Source: Macrotis lagotis
Taxonomy: Eukaryota > Chordata > Mammalia > Peramelemorphia > Peramelidae
Direction: 5' to 3'
Length of the DNA: 64,000 bases
Assembly (NCBI RefSeq): GCF_037893015.1
Contig: NC_133666.1
Coordinates: 621,407,156-621,471,155, forward strand
Each line of letters begins with the position of its first letter. Position 1 is the stretch's first letter. A program made the translations under genes and the position numbers. Shown here one piece after another: positions 44,501 to 47,093 of this stretch. Under the pieces are notes generated by a model, which did no database searches, was not told the origin of the DNA, and saw only the letters and a program-made list of their open reading frames with translations.

Positions 44501-45529
44501 CAGGCGGCTGACGGCGTGGGACCCGCCCTGGCTCGGGAAGGCCGGGAGCTTGGCCACGGGCGCCAGGCGCCGGCCGCCGCCGCGGAACTCCCACACCACC
44601 AGGCCCCCGCCCTGGCAGCCCGTGACCACCGCCCCCTTGTCGGGCAACAGCACGCAGCAGGCGGGCAGGGCGGCCGGCTCCAGGGGGTGGCAGGACAGCG
44701 GCTGCAGGTCCCGGTTCAGGACCGCCATCCCTTCGGGCCCCCACCCTAGGAAGCGGCCCGGGTCCTGGCTCTGGTGCCGGAAGCCCGCCAGGGCCAGGAG
44801 CCCGGTGAGCTGCAGCGGCAGGCGGACCTGGCCCAGGCCCCAGCCGTCCTCGCCGCGCAGGTGCAGGCGGCCCGCGCGGTCCAGGAGCACCAGGCGCTTG
44901 TTCTCGGCGTCCGGCGCCACGGCCAGCAGCCCGGCTGGCACGCCCAGGTGCTGCCGGAACTCCAGCCCGTGGGTCAGGTGCTGCACCTGCAGCTCCTCGC
45001 GCTTCATCTGGGGAGAGAGGATGAGGGCCGTGGGCGCCGGGGCCGGGGCGGCCGCGCAGAGCCGAGGGCCGGGCCCCGCGGAGGGCGCGGCCCCGGGGAG
45101 GGCGCCGCCCCGGGGAGGGCGCCCCTACCTTTTCCACCAGCTGGCACAAGCCATCGCGCAGCAGCAGCCAGAGGCGGCGGGCCCGGCCGCGGGGCATGTC
45201 GCCGGGTCGCGGGCCGCTGGAGGAGCCGGAGCCGCGTGCGGCGGCCGCGTCCTGCGCTTTGGGACCAGAAGGCGAGGCCGGTGACCTGGACGGTCACGCG
45301 ACAAAGGCCCGCCCGCCCCTCCCGACTGAGGGCCCCGGGCCCAGCCGCGCCAGGCGGGGGGCTCCAGGGACCGCGGGGTCCAGGGGGCAGCAGGCCCATG
45401 CCCAAGCCTACCGGGCGGCGCCGGGCCTGCTTCCCCTGCAACCTCCACCCGCGGCGGCGACATCTCCGCCCCCGTGGGGGTGTCGGCTCCGGAGCCCCCT
45501 CGAGCCGTCGAGCCGGATTTCGGATCCAT
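1..45529 (-). CDS. WDR97: WDR97, WD repeat protein (3' end beyond window)
   Basis: Spliced minus-strand gene. My exon model is 45412-45529, 45129-45256, 44379-45007, 44163-44284, 43150-43906, 42864-43006, 41289-41531, 41017-41107, 40711-40843, 40291-40412, 39225-39288, 38745-38900, 37699-37767, 32599-32709, 32370-32468, 9223-9354, 7646-7777, 6942-7187, 5656-5800, 5224-5411, 4413-4534, 1649-1811 and 888-950. Phases agree at all 22 junctions, giving 1,392 codons; human WDR97 is about 1,620 residues, so the C-terminus lies off the left edge. WD-type strands ([39 protein letters not shown]) fall at about residues 292-744, suggesting beta-propellers. The later part is helical and acidic with leucine-rich HEAT-like stretches. 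MAF1 lies just upstream on the same strand, as in human. The molecular function of WDR97 is not established. Exons 13 and 19 and the start codon are the weakest parts; small exons in the 23-kb intron 15 could have been missed. Confidence 0.85.
888..950 (-). CDS. WDR97: WDR97 exon 23 (last in window)
   Basis: 21 codons, acceptor TTTAG|GAC and donor AGCAG|GTATGA. It encodes [20 protein letters not shown]. The remaining C-terminal exons lie left of position 1. Confidence 0.8.
1022..1530 (+). repeat. L1 LINE 3' end
   Basis: It begins with the marsupial L1 ORF2 tail (CCATCAATTGGGGAATGACC) and runs through the 3' UTR (AGAGAAAGAATTAATGGAATC, then TGATTAATAGGGAAATATG) to the A-rich end. 5'-truncated and mutated. 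Confidence 0.75.
1649..1811 (-). CDS. WDR97: WDR97 exon 22
   Basis: 54 codons plus one base, acceptor CCCTAG|A and donor TTAAG|GTTAGT. It encodes [20 protein letters not shown], then [19 protein letters not shown]. Phase matches exon 21. Confidence 0.85.
1919..1989. repeat. (GT)n(GA)n microsatellite
   Basis: A compound run of about 13 GT units followed by about 22 GA units in the intron between WDR97 exons 22 and 21. Confidence 0.95.
2325..2440 (-). repeat. CR1/L3 LINE fragment
   Basis: GTCCATCCAGTCCATCTTAG followed by the block ending AAGGCCTCTAATGAAGACAC resembles the antisense 3' region of ancient CR1/L3 elements. Confidence 0.4.
2440..2665 (+). repeat. MIR-like CORE-SINE
   Basis: A tRNA-like head (GAGGTCAAATCTGCC), the core block GTGTGACTCTGGGCAAGTCC and TTTCCTCAACTATAAAATGG, then a tail with TTAATAAATGC. 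Confidence 0.7.
2950..4120 (+). repeat. L2 LINE 3' half, split by a MIR-like SINE
   Basis: C/T-rich L2-type sense sequence at about 3,000-3,420 resumes at about 3,645 (CTCTTTCCAGTTGAGAG) and ends near 4,120. A MIR-type SINE sits between at 3,430-3,640 (GAGTTCAAATCCTACCTCAG, TCACTTGTAAAATGGGGG). No exon is seen in this stretch. Confidence 0.6.
4413..4534 (-). CDS. WDR97: WDR97 exon 21
   Basis: Acceptor CCCCAG|AAC and consensus donor TGCAG|GTGAGT. It encodes [20 protein letters not shown] and then [16 protein letters not shown], continuing the helical repeat-like region. Confidence 0.85.
4820..5055 (+). repeat. Marsupial MIR-related SINE
   Basis: Carries GAGTCAGAAGTCCTGAGATC, GACCCTGGGCAAGTGACTT, CCTCATCTGTAAAATGAGC and the tail GGTCATGAAGAATCAGACAC. 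The same tail recurs in the copy at 17,103. Confidence 0.75.
5224..5411 (-). CDS. WDR97: WDR97 exon 20 (helical)
   Basis: Acceptor ACCCAG|AG and donor CTTGTG|GTATGA. It encodes [19 protein letters not shown] and then leucine- and methionine-rich helices ([15 protein letters not shown]), reminiscent of HEAT/ARM repeats. Confidence 0.85.
5656..5800 (-). CDS. WDR97: WDR97 exon 19, degenerate duplicate of exon 18
   Basis: The same acceptor context as exon 18 (CCTAG|GAG). The frame starts [17 protein letters not shown], passes through an acidic run, and contains [10 protein letters not shown], matching [10 protein letters not shown] in exon 18. Donor AATG|GTGATA leaves phase 1, exactly what exon 20 needs; without this exon, exon 18 (phase 0) would not join exon 20 in frame. 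Confidence 0.6.
5990..6125 (-). repeat. MIR-like SINE, antisense
   Basis: CTGAACTCAGAGAGAGGGAA followed by AAGGTCAAATAACTTTTAAG is the reverse complement of a MIR core. The rest of the 5,800-6,640 intron shows no exon. Confidence 0.5.
6643..6815 (+). repeat. WSINE1-like tRNA-derived SINE
   Basis: A head with box A-like and box B-like (GAGTTCAAATCTG) motifs, then AATTACCCAGCTATGTAACC and the terminal CCTTGCAAAAAC. It has a small internal duplication of GGGGCACAGTGG near 6,660-6,690. Confidence 0.85.
6942..7187 (-). CDS. WDR97: WDR97 exon 18 (acidic linker)
   Basis: 82 codons, acceptor CCTAG|GAG and donor TCAAG|GTACAT. A Glu/Lys-rich start ([19 protein letters not shown]) is followed by a Ser/Thr/Pro linker and [19 protein letters not shown]. 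Its first half is duplicated in exon 19. Confidence 0.85.
7190..7640. repeat. GA-rich degenerate repeat, WDR97 intron 17
   Basis: Repeating GGAAGT, AGGGTCCTAAGGGTTCC and CTTGAGGAAGTTCCAGGAGC blocks fill this short intron. Units differ from those in other introns. Confidence 0.45.
7646..7777 (-). CDS. WDR97: WDR97 exon 17
   Basis: 44 codons, acceptor GATCAG|CAT and donor CCCT|GTAGGT. It encodes [20 protein letters not shown], then [15 protein letters not shown] second donor four bases downstream (GTAG|GTGGTG) would break the frame into exon 18. Confidence 0.8.
7780..8130. other. Intronic, no feature recognised
   Basis: Purine-rich intron 16 sequence with GTCATAGG and AGGAAGAAG words. No exon, RNA gene or named repeat seen. 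Confidence 0.3.
8130..8900 (-). repeat. CR1/L3 LINE 3' region, antisense
   Basis: GACATTCCATTTTTGGACAG, TACCCAGAAATGAATGTAAT and AAACTCAGATCTTTTCCACA, in this order, match the antisense 3' end of ancient mammalian CR1/L3 elements. Strongly decayed. Confidence 0.65.
8940..9222. other. GA-rich intron 16 segment
   Basis: Purine-rich words such as GGTTACTAGAATGGGAGG and GGTTACTGGAAGAAGAATG recur, suggesting decayed tandem units next to exon 16. Confidence 0.35.
9223..9354 (-). CDS. WDR97: WDR97 exon 16
   Basis: 44 codons, acceptor TTGTAG|ATG and donor GGAG|GTATGT. It encodes [19 protein letters not shown] and then a helix ([21 protein letters not shown]). First exon after the repeat-filled 23-kb intron. 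Confidence 0.8.
9360..10840. other. Start of WDR97 intron 15, mostly unassigned
   Basis: Around 9,820-10,260 CR1-like words appear (CTCAGAGCTGGAAGGAAACG, GGAAATTTTTCCTTATATCA). I see no exon and no other named repeat. Confidence 0.35.
10842..10997 (+). repeat. WSINE1-like SINE
   Basis: Near full length: GGCGGCTAGGTGGTTCAGTG, box B-like GGGTTCAAATCC, TGTGTGGCCTTGGGCAAGCC and TTGCCTTGCAAAAACC followed by an A-tail. Confidence 0.92.
11060..11230 (-). repeat. MIR SINE, antisense
   Basis: CCCCATTTTACTGATGGGAA, AGTAACTTGCCCATGATCAC, the reverse-complement MIR core. Confidence 0.75.
11590..12565 (+). repeat. L1 LINE 3' end with nested SINE
   Basis: It encodes the C-terminal zinc-knuckle-like block of L1 ORF2 ([54 protein letters not shown]) as a 122-residue remnant at 11,636-12,004. 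It then runs through the 3' UTR to an A-rich tail near 12,560. A truncated SINE interrupts it at 11,992-12,084. It is a fragment with no reverse transcriptase domain. Confidence 0.85.
11992..12084 (+). repeat. Internally deleted WSINE1-like SINE
   Basis: The head runs straight from GCACCAGCCC into TTGGGCAAGCCACTTAACCC, so about 75 bases of the middle are missing. It is flanked by an 11-bp direct repeat AGAAACTAGGA (11,980-11,990 and 12,085-12,095). Confidence 0.85.
12566..13680. other. Intronic, L2-like and short repeats only
   Basis: C/T-rich L2-like segments at about 13,145-13,285 and 13,450-13,640. ACCTCCAATCCCTT recurs, and GGATGGGGGAAGGAGAAG near 13,290 reappears inverted near 13,600-13,635. 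No exon seen. Confidence 0.35.
13682..13845 (+). repeat. WSINE1-like SINE
   Basis: Full layout from GGTGGCTAGGTGGCCTAGTG through GGGTTCAAATCTGG to TTGCCTTGCAAAAAAAAAAC. Confidence 0.9.
13860..15450 (+). repeat. L2 LINE 3' half
   Basis: Sense L2 landmarks in order: CACCTCACTTCTAGACTATT, ATGTGATTATGTCATTAACC, CATTCAAAGCCCTTCACAAC, GTCTGGAATATTCTTCCTCC and a terminal TTAGATTGTGAGGTCCC. Open frames here are remnants without function. Confidence 0.75.
15447..17115 (+). repeat. L1 LINE ORF2 C-terminus and 3' UTR with nested SINE
   Basis: Two broken frames at 15,447-15,939 resemble L1 ORF2 downstream of the reverse transcriptase (WVWKK-type block, [33 protein letters not shown]). The frame resumes at 16,140 after a SINE ([35 protein letters not shown]). 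The 3' UTR ends near 17,110. Overlapping frames and stops show it is dead. Confidence 0.85.
15953..16116 (+). repeat. WSINE1-like SINE inside L1
   Basis: Complete head, box B-like GAGTTCAAATCTGG and A-rich tail. A 12-bp target duplication AAAAATAACATT flanks it (15,941-15,952 and 16,117-16,128). Confidence 0.93.
17103..17335 (+). repeat. Marsupial MIR-related SINE
   Basis: GAGTTTGAAGCCAGCCTCAG, ATCCTGGCAAGTCACTTAAC, CCTCTTCTGTAAAATGAATA and tail TCATGAAGAGTCAGACATGA. Confidence 0.8.
17403..17475 (-). repeat. WSINE1-like SINE fragment
   Basis: Antisense 3' part only: poly-T, TTTGCAAGGCAAATAGGG, GCTCAAGGCCACACAGCTAG. The head is missing. Confidence 0.8.
17500..18375 (+). repeat. L2 LINE 3' half
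   Basis: Sense L2 order again: CCACCTCTCTCAATCACTTC, AGGACCTTCCAAATCTGACT, TGCTTAGAATGCTCCTTTC and CCACTTTCTGTAAGAAGTC. Confidence 0.65.
18440..18690 (+). repeat. MIR-like SINE
   Basis: TGGAGTCAAAAAGTTCAAAC, GACTCTGGGCAAGTTATTG, CTTCAACTGTAAAATGATGG and AAGTGCTTTGCACAATG. Confidence 0.7.
18780..19185 (+). repeat. MIR-like SINE split by a WSINE1-like SINE
   Basis: The old SINE runs to CAAAAGATAACAGCAT. A younger SINE (18,936-19,085) follows, and the old one resumes with the duplicated AAAAGATAACAGCAT, a 15-bp target duplication. It then ends with TCAAATGAGACATATAGG and AAAGTGCTCTATCAATAAT. Confidence 0.8.
18936..19085 (+). repeat. WSINE1-like SINE
   Basis: GGGTGGCTAGGTGGCATAGTG to CTTGCAAAAACC with an A-tail; inserted in an older SINE with the AAAAGATAACAGCAT duplication. 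Confidence 0.92.
19200..20754 (+). repeat. RTE-type LINE, 5' part
   Basis: Broken reverse-transcriptase sequence. Translation near 20,140 gives [20 protein letters not shown], matching the RTE block DLTKAFDTVSR.GLWKI. Upstream text near 19,550-19,650 fits the linker between endonuclease and RT. Stops and shifts are frequent. The copy is interrupted at 20,755 by the NARS1 retrocopy and resumes at 23,689. Confidence 0.7.
20755..20773. repeat. Target-site duplication, left (NARS1 retrocopy)
   Basis: AAAAGAAAGTGTGGGAGAG, identical to 23,670-23,688. An A-rich start and about 19 bp are typical of L1-machinery insertion. Confidence 0.95.
20774..23669 (+). pseudogene. NARS1P: NARS1 processed pseudogene (asparaginyl-tRNA synthetase)
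   Basis: Intronless copy of cytosolic asparaginyl-tRNA synthetase mRNA: short 5' UTR, coding part 20,810-22,488 (about 559 codons), 3' UTR, AATAAA at 23,647 and a short A-tail. Recognised blocks are [16 protein letters not shown] near the N-terminus, [20 protein letters not shown] in the anticodon-binding OB fold, class II motif 2 region [19 protein letters not shown] and motif 3 GGYGLGLE. It is broken by an in-frame TAA at 21,665, TGA at about 22,012 and 22,405 where family members have Arg, and a one-base deletion near 22,162. A 19-bp target duplication AAAAGAAAGTGTGGGAGAG flanks it at 20,755-20,773 and 23,670-23,688. It lies in the RTE copy, opposite in strand to WDR97, and is not expected to make enzyme. 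Confidence 0.95.
22925..23076 (-). repeat. WSINE1-like SINE in the NARS1 retrocopy 3' UTR
   Basis: Antisense copy from poly-T and GCAAGGCAAATGGGG to CACCTAGCCGCCCC. A duplication TAGCATCTTATTCTTTT flanks it, so it landed after the retrocopy. Confidence 0.93.
23670..23688. repeat. Target-site duplication, right (NARS1 retrocopy)
   Basis: Exact copy of the left duplication directly after the short A-tail of the retrocopy. Confidence 0.95.
23689..24285 (+). repeat. RTE-type LINE, 3' part
   Basis: Continues the RTE after the retrocopy. Translated words resemble the conserved RTE C-terminal block: [14 protein letters not shown] ([17 protein letters not shown]), [17 protein letters not shown] and DTEVL. 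Followed by 3' sequence to about 24,285. Confidence 0.7.
24290..25350. other. Intronic, nothing recognised
   Basis: No exon or named repeat seen. Contains a 10-base C run near 24,347. Confidence 0.3.
25801..25863. repeat. (AT)n microsatellite
   Basis: About 30 uninterrupted AT units inside the CR1/L3 copy. Confidence 0.97.
26163..26220. repeat. (CA)n microsatellite
   Basis: About 28 CA units with one CG interruption. It creates a false His/Thr-rich reading frame. Confidence 0.97.
26360..27490. other. Intronic, nothing recognised
   Basis: Unique-looking A/T-rich DNA. Short open frames here have no family signature and no splice context in phase with WDR97. Confidence 0.3.
27495..27632 (-). 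repeat. WSINE1-like SINE
   Basis: Antisense: poly-T, AGGTCACACAGCTAGGTAAT, GGATTTGAACTCCTGACTCC, GTGCACCACCTAGCTGCC. Diverged. Confidence 0.88.
27890..28450 (-). pseudogene. Decayed SGNH-hydrolase-like frame of probable retroelement origin
   Basis: On the minus strand, broken frames show, in order, a hydrophobic strand ([12 protein letters not shown]), [20 protein letters not shown] with [11 protein letters not shown], then FLDFWT and [15 protein letters not shown]. This order (strand, GAQVVFSSILPV-like block, FGFxDHG, DGxHLxxxGK) is that of SGNH/GDSL-like frames in many vertebrate repetitive elements. The DGHL block would hold the catalytic Asp-His pair. Several stops show it is dead. No nearby reverse transcriptase identifies the element. 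Confidence 0.45.
28450..29270. other. Intronic, nothing recognised
   Basis: A/T-rich with possible L1-antisense words near 28,480-28,600 (TTTATGTATTTTATTTTGTG). No exon. Confidence 0.3.
29270..29480 (-). repeat. CR1/L3 LINE fragment
   Basis: CCAGCTGTGATCTGACTGGG, CAGAACACAGTAGAACTACC and TTCACTCAGTTTGGGATCC fit the antisense CR1/L3 3' region. Confidence 0.6.
29480..29810. other. Intronic, nothing recognised
   Basis: No gene or clear repeat. Contains a GA-rich piece at 29,510-29,620. Confidence 0.3.
29810..30650 (-). repeat. CR1/L3 LINE split by an L1 3' end
   Basis: Antisense CR1/L3 blocks CAGGAAGTCCATTCCATTTT (29,855 region) and AGGCAGAGTCTGACTGGGGG (30,485 region) lie either side of a sense L1 tail at about 30,055-30,345. 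Confidence 0.65.
30055..30345 (+). repeat. L1 LINE 3' UTR
   Basis: GGAACTATGGAGGTTTGAAT, GAATGCAGACCAAAGCTTAC, TATCACAATATGATTGATAT and TGCATGTAGCTGGAAAAATA are L1 3' UTR landmarks; 5'-truncated. Confidence 0.8.
30650..31380. other. Intronic, weak MIR-like trace
   Basis: 31,070-31,220 has faint MIR words (AATTCCAGTTCCAGGTCC, AACTTTAAGAAAGTCA). No exon; short open frames unsupported. Confidence 0.3.
31380..32360. repeat. G-rich degenerate repeat next to WDR97 exon 15
   Basis: Recurring GGTTCT, GGGGTCTCTGGG and CTAGGGTGGAGTATC-type words every 30-40 bases. The unit is unlike the array in intron 13. Confidence 0.5.
32370..32468 (-). CDS. WDR97: WDR97 exon 15
   Basis: 33 codons, acceptor TTCTAG|ATC and donor AGTCAG|GTGAGG. 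It encodes [20 protein letters not shown] and a Ser-rich end. It precedes the very long 23-kb intron. Confidence 0.8.
32599..32709 (-). CDS. WDR97: WDR97 exon 14
   Basis: 37 codons, acceptor CTTCAG|CTG and strong donor CAA|GTAAGT. It encodes [20 protein letters not shown] and a basic tail [11 protein letters not shown]. Both splice sites are phase 0. Confidence 0.85.
35270..35354. repeat. (CA)n/(GACA)n microsatellite
   Basis: CA repeats with internal GACAGACAGACA, inside the GA-rich array. Confidence 0.95.
36065..36375 (-). repeat. CR1/L3 LINE fragment in the GA-rich array
   Basis: CACCTAGTCCAACCCATACC, CCCATTCCCTCCCAGACAAC and TTTCCTGACATCAAGAAAGA are antisense CR1/L3-like words. Flanking DNA is the tandem array on both sides. 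Confidence 0.55.
37699..37767 (-). CDS. WDR97: WDR97 exon 13 (tentative)
   Basis: A 69-nt open segment with acceptor GCAAAG|AGC after a long pyrimidine tract and donor TCG|GTGAGA. It is phase 0 at both ends and reads [20 protein letters not shown]. It can be skipped without breaking the frame, so it may be alternative or false. Confidence 0.5.
37770..38165. repeat. GA-rich tandem repeat, WDR97 intron 12
   Basis: Units containing AATCTAAGCTTGGTGGGAG, AATCTGAATCTGGGAGGG and AATCTAAACTTGGGAGGAG recur at about 40-60 bases. A third repeat type, separate from intron 13. Confidence 0.6.
38166..38640. other. Unassigned balanced-composition block in intron 12
   Basis: Abruptly different from the GA-rich flanks. 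Open on the plus strand in overlapping frames (60-145 codons, one Cys-rich). No domain recognised, and no minus-strand frame in phase with WDR97. It may be an unrecognised inserted repeat such as an LTR. Confidence 0.3.
38745..38900 (-). CDS. WDR97: WDR97 exon 12
   Basis: 52 codons, acceptor CTTAG|GCT and donor GTG|GTGAGC. It encodes [19 protein letters not shown], then [17 protein letters not shown]. Helical, phase 0 at both ends. Confidence 0.85.
39225..39288 (-). CDS. WDR97: WDR97 exon 11
   Basis: A 64-nt exon, acceptor TGCAG|G and donor GAG|GTGTGT. It encodes [18 protein letters not shown], a helical charged segment. Only the frame dictated by exon 10 is open. Confidence 0.75.
39290..40285. 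other. WDR97 intron 10, GA/GT-rich
   Basis: From 39,880 to 40,260, purine-rich degenerate words recur (GGGTCTTGGGTGTG, GATTAGGGTTAGGG). No exon or named repeat seen in the left part. Confidence 0.4.
40291..40412 (-). CDS. WDR97: WDR97 exon 10
   Basis: Acceptor CTACAG|GTT and donor ATCAG|GTCATA. It encodes a polar linker ([17 protein letters not shown]...) after the propeller region. The donor is weak at +3 to +6, but it is the only one giving the phase needed by exon 11. Confidence 0.75.
40585..40700 (-). repeat. MIR-like SINE, antisense
   Basis: TTGAGAAATTGAGGCTCAGA and AATTTGTCCAAAATCACCCA are the reverse-complement MIR core. Confidence 0.6.
40711..40843 (-). CDS. WDR97: WDR97 exon 9
   Basis: Acceptor CTAG|G and donor CAAG|GTACCT. 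It encodes [20 protein letters not shown] and then [12 protein letters not shown], consistent with another propeller blade. Phase 0 at its 3' end. Confidence 0.85.
41017..41107 (-). CDS. WDR97: WDR97 exon 8 (WD repeat)
   Basis: Acceptor CTCAG|GT and donor CTCAG|GTGTGT. It encodes [18 protein letters not shown], a clear WD blade. Other frames of this short exon contain stops. Confidence 0.85.
41289..41531 (-). CDS. WDR97: WDR97 exon 7 (WD repeat)
   Basis: Joined to exon 6 through acceptor GGCAG|GC it reads [14 protein letters not shown], a good WD blade. The AG four bases upstream (GGAG) would put a stop in frame, so GCAG is used in the model. The donor is CACAG|GTCAGT. The upstream pyrimidine tract is a (TC)n microsatellite. 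Confidence 0.85.
41547..41583. repeat. (GA)n(GACA)n microsatellite at the WDR97 exon 7 acceptor
   Basis: On the transcribed strand it reads (TC)n and ends 16 bases before the exon, so it forms the polypyrimidine tract of the splice acceptor. Confidence 0.9.
41860..42350 (+). repeat. L1-related LINE 3' end
   Basis: TGAAGGTAATGGAATATTAC, AACAGAATCATGAAAATATA, TTTAATGGATGTTTCTTTGG and an A-rich end resemble an older L1 3' region; diverged. Confidence 0.55.
42353..42505 (+). repeat. WSINE1-like SINE
   Basis: AAGTGGCACAGTGGATAG, GAGTTCAAACCCAG, GTGACCTTGGGCAAGTCACC, TTGCCTTGCCAAAAAAAA. Confidence 0.88.
42864..43006 (-). CDS. WDR97: WDR97 exon 6
   Basis: Acceptor CCACAG|G and donor TCCG|GTCAGC. 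It encodes [18 protein letters not shown] and then [15 protein letters not shown]. This propeller strand pair is completed by GTDNTVKMW in exon 7, which supports the junction. Confidence 0.85.
43150..43906 (-). CDS. WDR97: WDR97 exon 5 (WD repeats)
   Basis: The largest exon, 757 nt, acceptor CTCCAG|GT and donor AACAG|GTGAGC. It continues the exon 4 blade ([10 protein letters not shown]) and contains [18 protein letters not shown] and [18 protein letters not shown], two recognisable WD blades, followed by an Ala/Pro-rich stretch and FMRGNKNR at the donor. It is strongly GC-rich, unlike the 3' exons of the same gene. Confidence 0.9.
44163..44284 (-). CDS. WDR97: WDR97 exon 4 (WD repeat)
   Basis: Acceptor CGCTAG|G and donor CACAG|GTAGCG. 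It encodes a textbook WD blade: [17 protein letters not shown], then a loop and VGHTG, the GH that opens the next blade. Confidence 0.9.
44379..45007 (-). CDS. WDR97: WDR97 exon 3
   Basis: A 629-nt exon, acceptor CCCCAG|ATGAAG and donor AAAAC|GTGAGG. It encodes residues 83-292, starting [14 protein letters not shown], followed by beta-strand-like blocks such as GGGLVVWEF and [10 protein letters not shown] that resemble degenerate propeller blades. The exon is very GC-rich, which keeps other frames open by chance. Confidence 0.85.
45129..45256 (-). CDS. WDR97: WDR97 exon 2
   Basis: Acceptor CCCAAAG|CG and donor GAAAAG|GTAGGG. It encodes residues 40-82, ending in a basic, amphipathic helix-like stretch ([19 protein letters not shown]) that runs in phase 0 into exon 3. 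This frame was chosen over the two other long open frames here because only it continues into the exon 3 frame. Confidence 0.7.
45412..45529 (-). CDS. WDR97: WDR97 exon 1 (proposed start)
   Basis: ATG at 45,529 opens a Gly/Pro/Ser-rich frame starting [12 protein letters not shown]. The proposed donor is CCCG|GTAGGC, leaving phase 1. Its last base joins exon 2 to read ...APP-AQDAAA. No family match supports this low-complexity N-terminus. An alternative start is the ATG at 45,197 in exon 2 ([10 protein letters not shown]). Confidence 0.5.
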
Positions 45530-46170
45530 GGCGGCTCTGGGAGCTGGGGTTGGGGGCTGCGGCCCGCCGGCCCCCCGAATAGCTTCCTTCTGGAGTCAGC
45601 GTCCACCTTCTCTGCACCCCTAAGGGGACAGTGCCCCCCCCGGTGAAGCACCTTCATCCGACCGAATGGACCCCGGCCCCCCGCCTGCACCCCACTCCCC
45701 TGGGGGTGACCCGTGGCCGCGGCCTGTGGGCCCCACCTCCACAGTAGCGCCACCCCAGGAAGGGGGCCCTGAGCCGCGTCCCTCAGGACTTGATGTCCCG
45801 GGGAGCGGCGCGGCCCACTCCCCGGTTCGGCCGGGAGCCAGCCCCCCAGAACGGGGCAGGTCCTTCCCCACCGCAGCTCTCGCCTCCTCCGGATAGTGGC
45901 GTCGGGGACAAGCCGCCACATCTGCCGTTCGGGATTGCCCTTCCTCCTGGCTTCCACAAGGCCCCCCAAACAGCACTCTATCCCGTCGGGATCCCGCCGG
46001 TCTCCTCCCGAGTGTTGCGCCACATCCCGGGGTCCGGGGCCCCACTCCCATACTCTACCCCAGAAGTGCTGCACCGCCCACCTCTCCCACCCCCGACTCC
46101 TCCCTCAGCAGGGTCCAATCCTGGGGCAGACCCCGGCCCTCCGGACACCGGTGTCCCGCCAGCGGCAGAC
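45530..46170 (-). promoter_or_regulatory. GC-rich spacer upstream of WDR97
   Basis: Very GC- and CpG-rich DNA between the proposed WDR97 start and the orphan exon-like segment. Likely the WDR97 promoter or 5' UTR. Open in several frames on both strands because of GC content; no TATA box noted. Confidence 0.4.
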
Positions 46171-46171
46171 C

Positions 46172-46335
46172 CCTTGGCCACTTTATTGACGCGATAGAGC
46201 TGCTCGAAGGCCTTGATCCCTTTGCGTTGGAATTCACCTACAGCTGGGGTCCAGTACTGGTCACTCCTATTGCGCCACTCTTGGCTGCTAGGAGACCCGG
46301 GGTCAGACCCTCCCCCACCCGTTCCAGGGAAGACT
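46172..46335 (-). CDS. Orphan exon-like segment between MAF1 and WDR97
   Basis: The minus-strand frame reads SDPGSPSSQEWRNRSDQYW, then TPAVGEFQRKGIKAFEQLYR and VNKVAK, before turning glycine-rich and stopping at 45,978. The aromatic and charged mix looks like real protein, unlike the surrounding low-complexity frames. A plausible acceptor is TCTCCTAG|CAG near 46,290. It may be a 5' exon of WDR97 or part of an unnamed small gene. I recognise no family. Confidence 0.4.
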
Positions 46336-46495
46336 TCTGTTCGAGGTCAGCAAACTTCCATCTGGACACGAGGACACCATCTAGGTTCGATAGCCTCCCC
46401 TCATCTTACTCCAAGCTGATTCAATAGGTATCCGCCCCATCTTCTCCCCCCCCCCCCACCCCCAGTCTGGGTACTCAAAGCCAAGTCACAGAAAC

Positions 46496-46501
46496 TTTAT
46501 T
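46496..46501 (-). terminator. MAF1: MAF1 poly(A) signal
   Basis: AATAAA on the minus strand, about 570 bases after the MAF1 stop codon. Cleavage would fall near 46,475-46,485. The DNA between the stop and this signal (46,478-47,071) is the likely 3' UTR. Confidence 0.75.
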
Positions 46502-47071
46502 GGAGACAAAACACAGAGCTGCAGCAAAGTGACCCCTCAGTGCACACTGGCTGCCCTTCAGGGCTGGGCCAAGGTAGGAGGGGCCTGGGGCCTGGGGCCC
46601 ATCCTTTCCTGCCCCAGCACCAGGAGGTGAAAGGCTGTGCCCAGAGTCCAGACCGGCTACCAGCAGGCCCAGAGGGCAGCCCCTACTGCCCCCAGTGATT
46701 TGGGATGGAGTGTGGTGGGGAAAAGAGGGGCTAGTGCCCCTGTACAAAATATAAAAATACAATCTGGGAGCCAGAGGGAGCAGGTCAAAGCTAGGCCTGC
46801 CACCTCCAAGAACACAGTCAGTGGGACTCAATCCTTCCCCAAGAGTCCAAGGCTAGGCAGCATGAAGGAGAAGACAGGGGCTCCAGTGCTGGTTCTGTAG
46901 GATTGGGAAAGGTTGGGGAAGAGTCAGTTGCTCACAGTCTGGAGCCAAAGTGCTAGGAGGGCTAAGCCCAGCTGGTTGCAGAGGGATGGCCAACTGGGGG
47001 GCCCAAGGGGGTCGAGCAGACAGGATAAGTCCCTGCCCAAGCGCAGTGAAGATGAGTGGTTCCTGTACCTC

Positions 47072-47093
47072 TCACATGCAGATCACTTGGAGC
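47072..47093 (-). CDS. MAF1: MAF1 exon 8 (last coding)
   Basis: Acceptor CCTTAG|G. The last codons read LQVICM-stop, matching the conserved VICM end of the family. Only 22 coding bases, so it is easily missed by gene finders. Confidence 0.93.

Noticed and set aside
44774..46074. Long Pro/Arg/Gly-rich frames on both strands (290 and 356 codons)
   Set aside because: GC content makes stops rare; only the minus frame with phase-consistent splice sites fits WDR97.
46172..46183. AATAAA on the minus strand as a second MAF1 poly(A) signal
   Set aside because: It lies inside the orphan exon-like frame (VNKV); the signal at 46,496 is closer to the MAF1 stop and precedes it.
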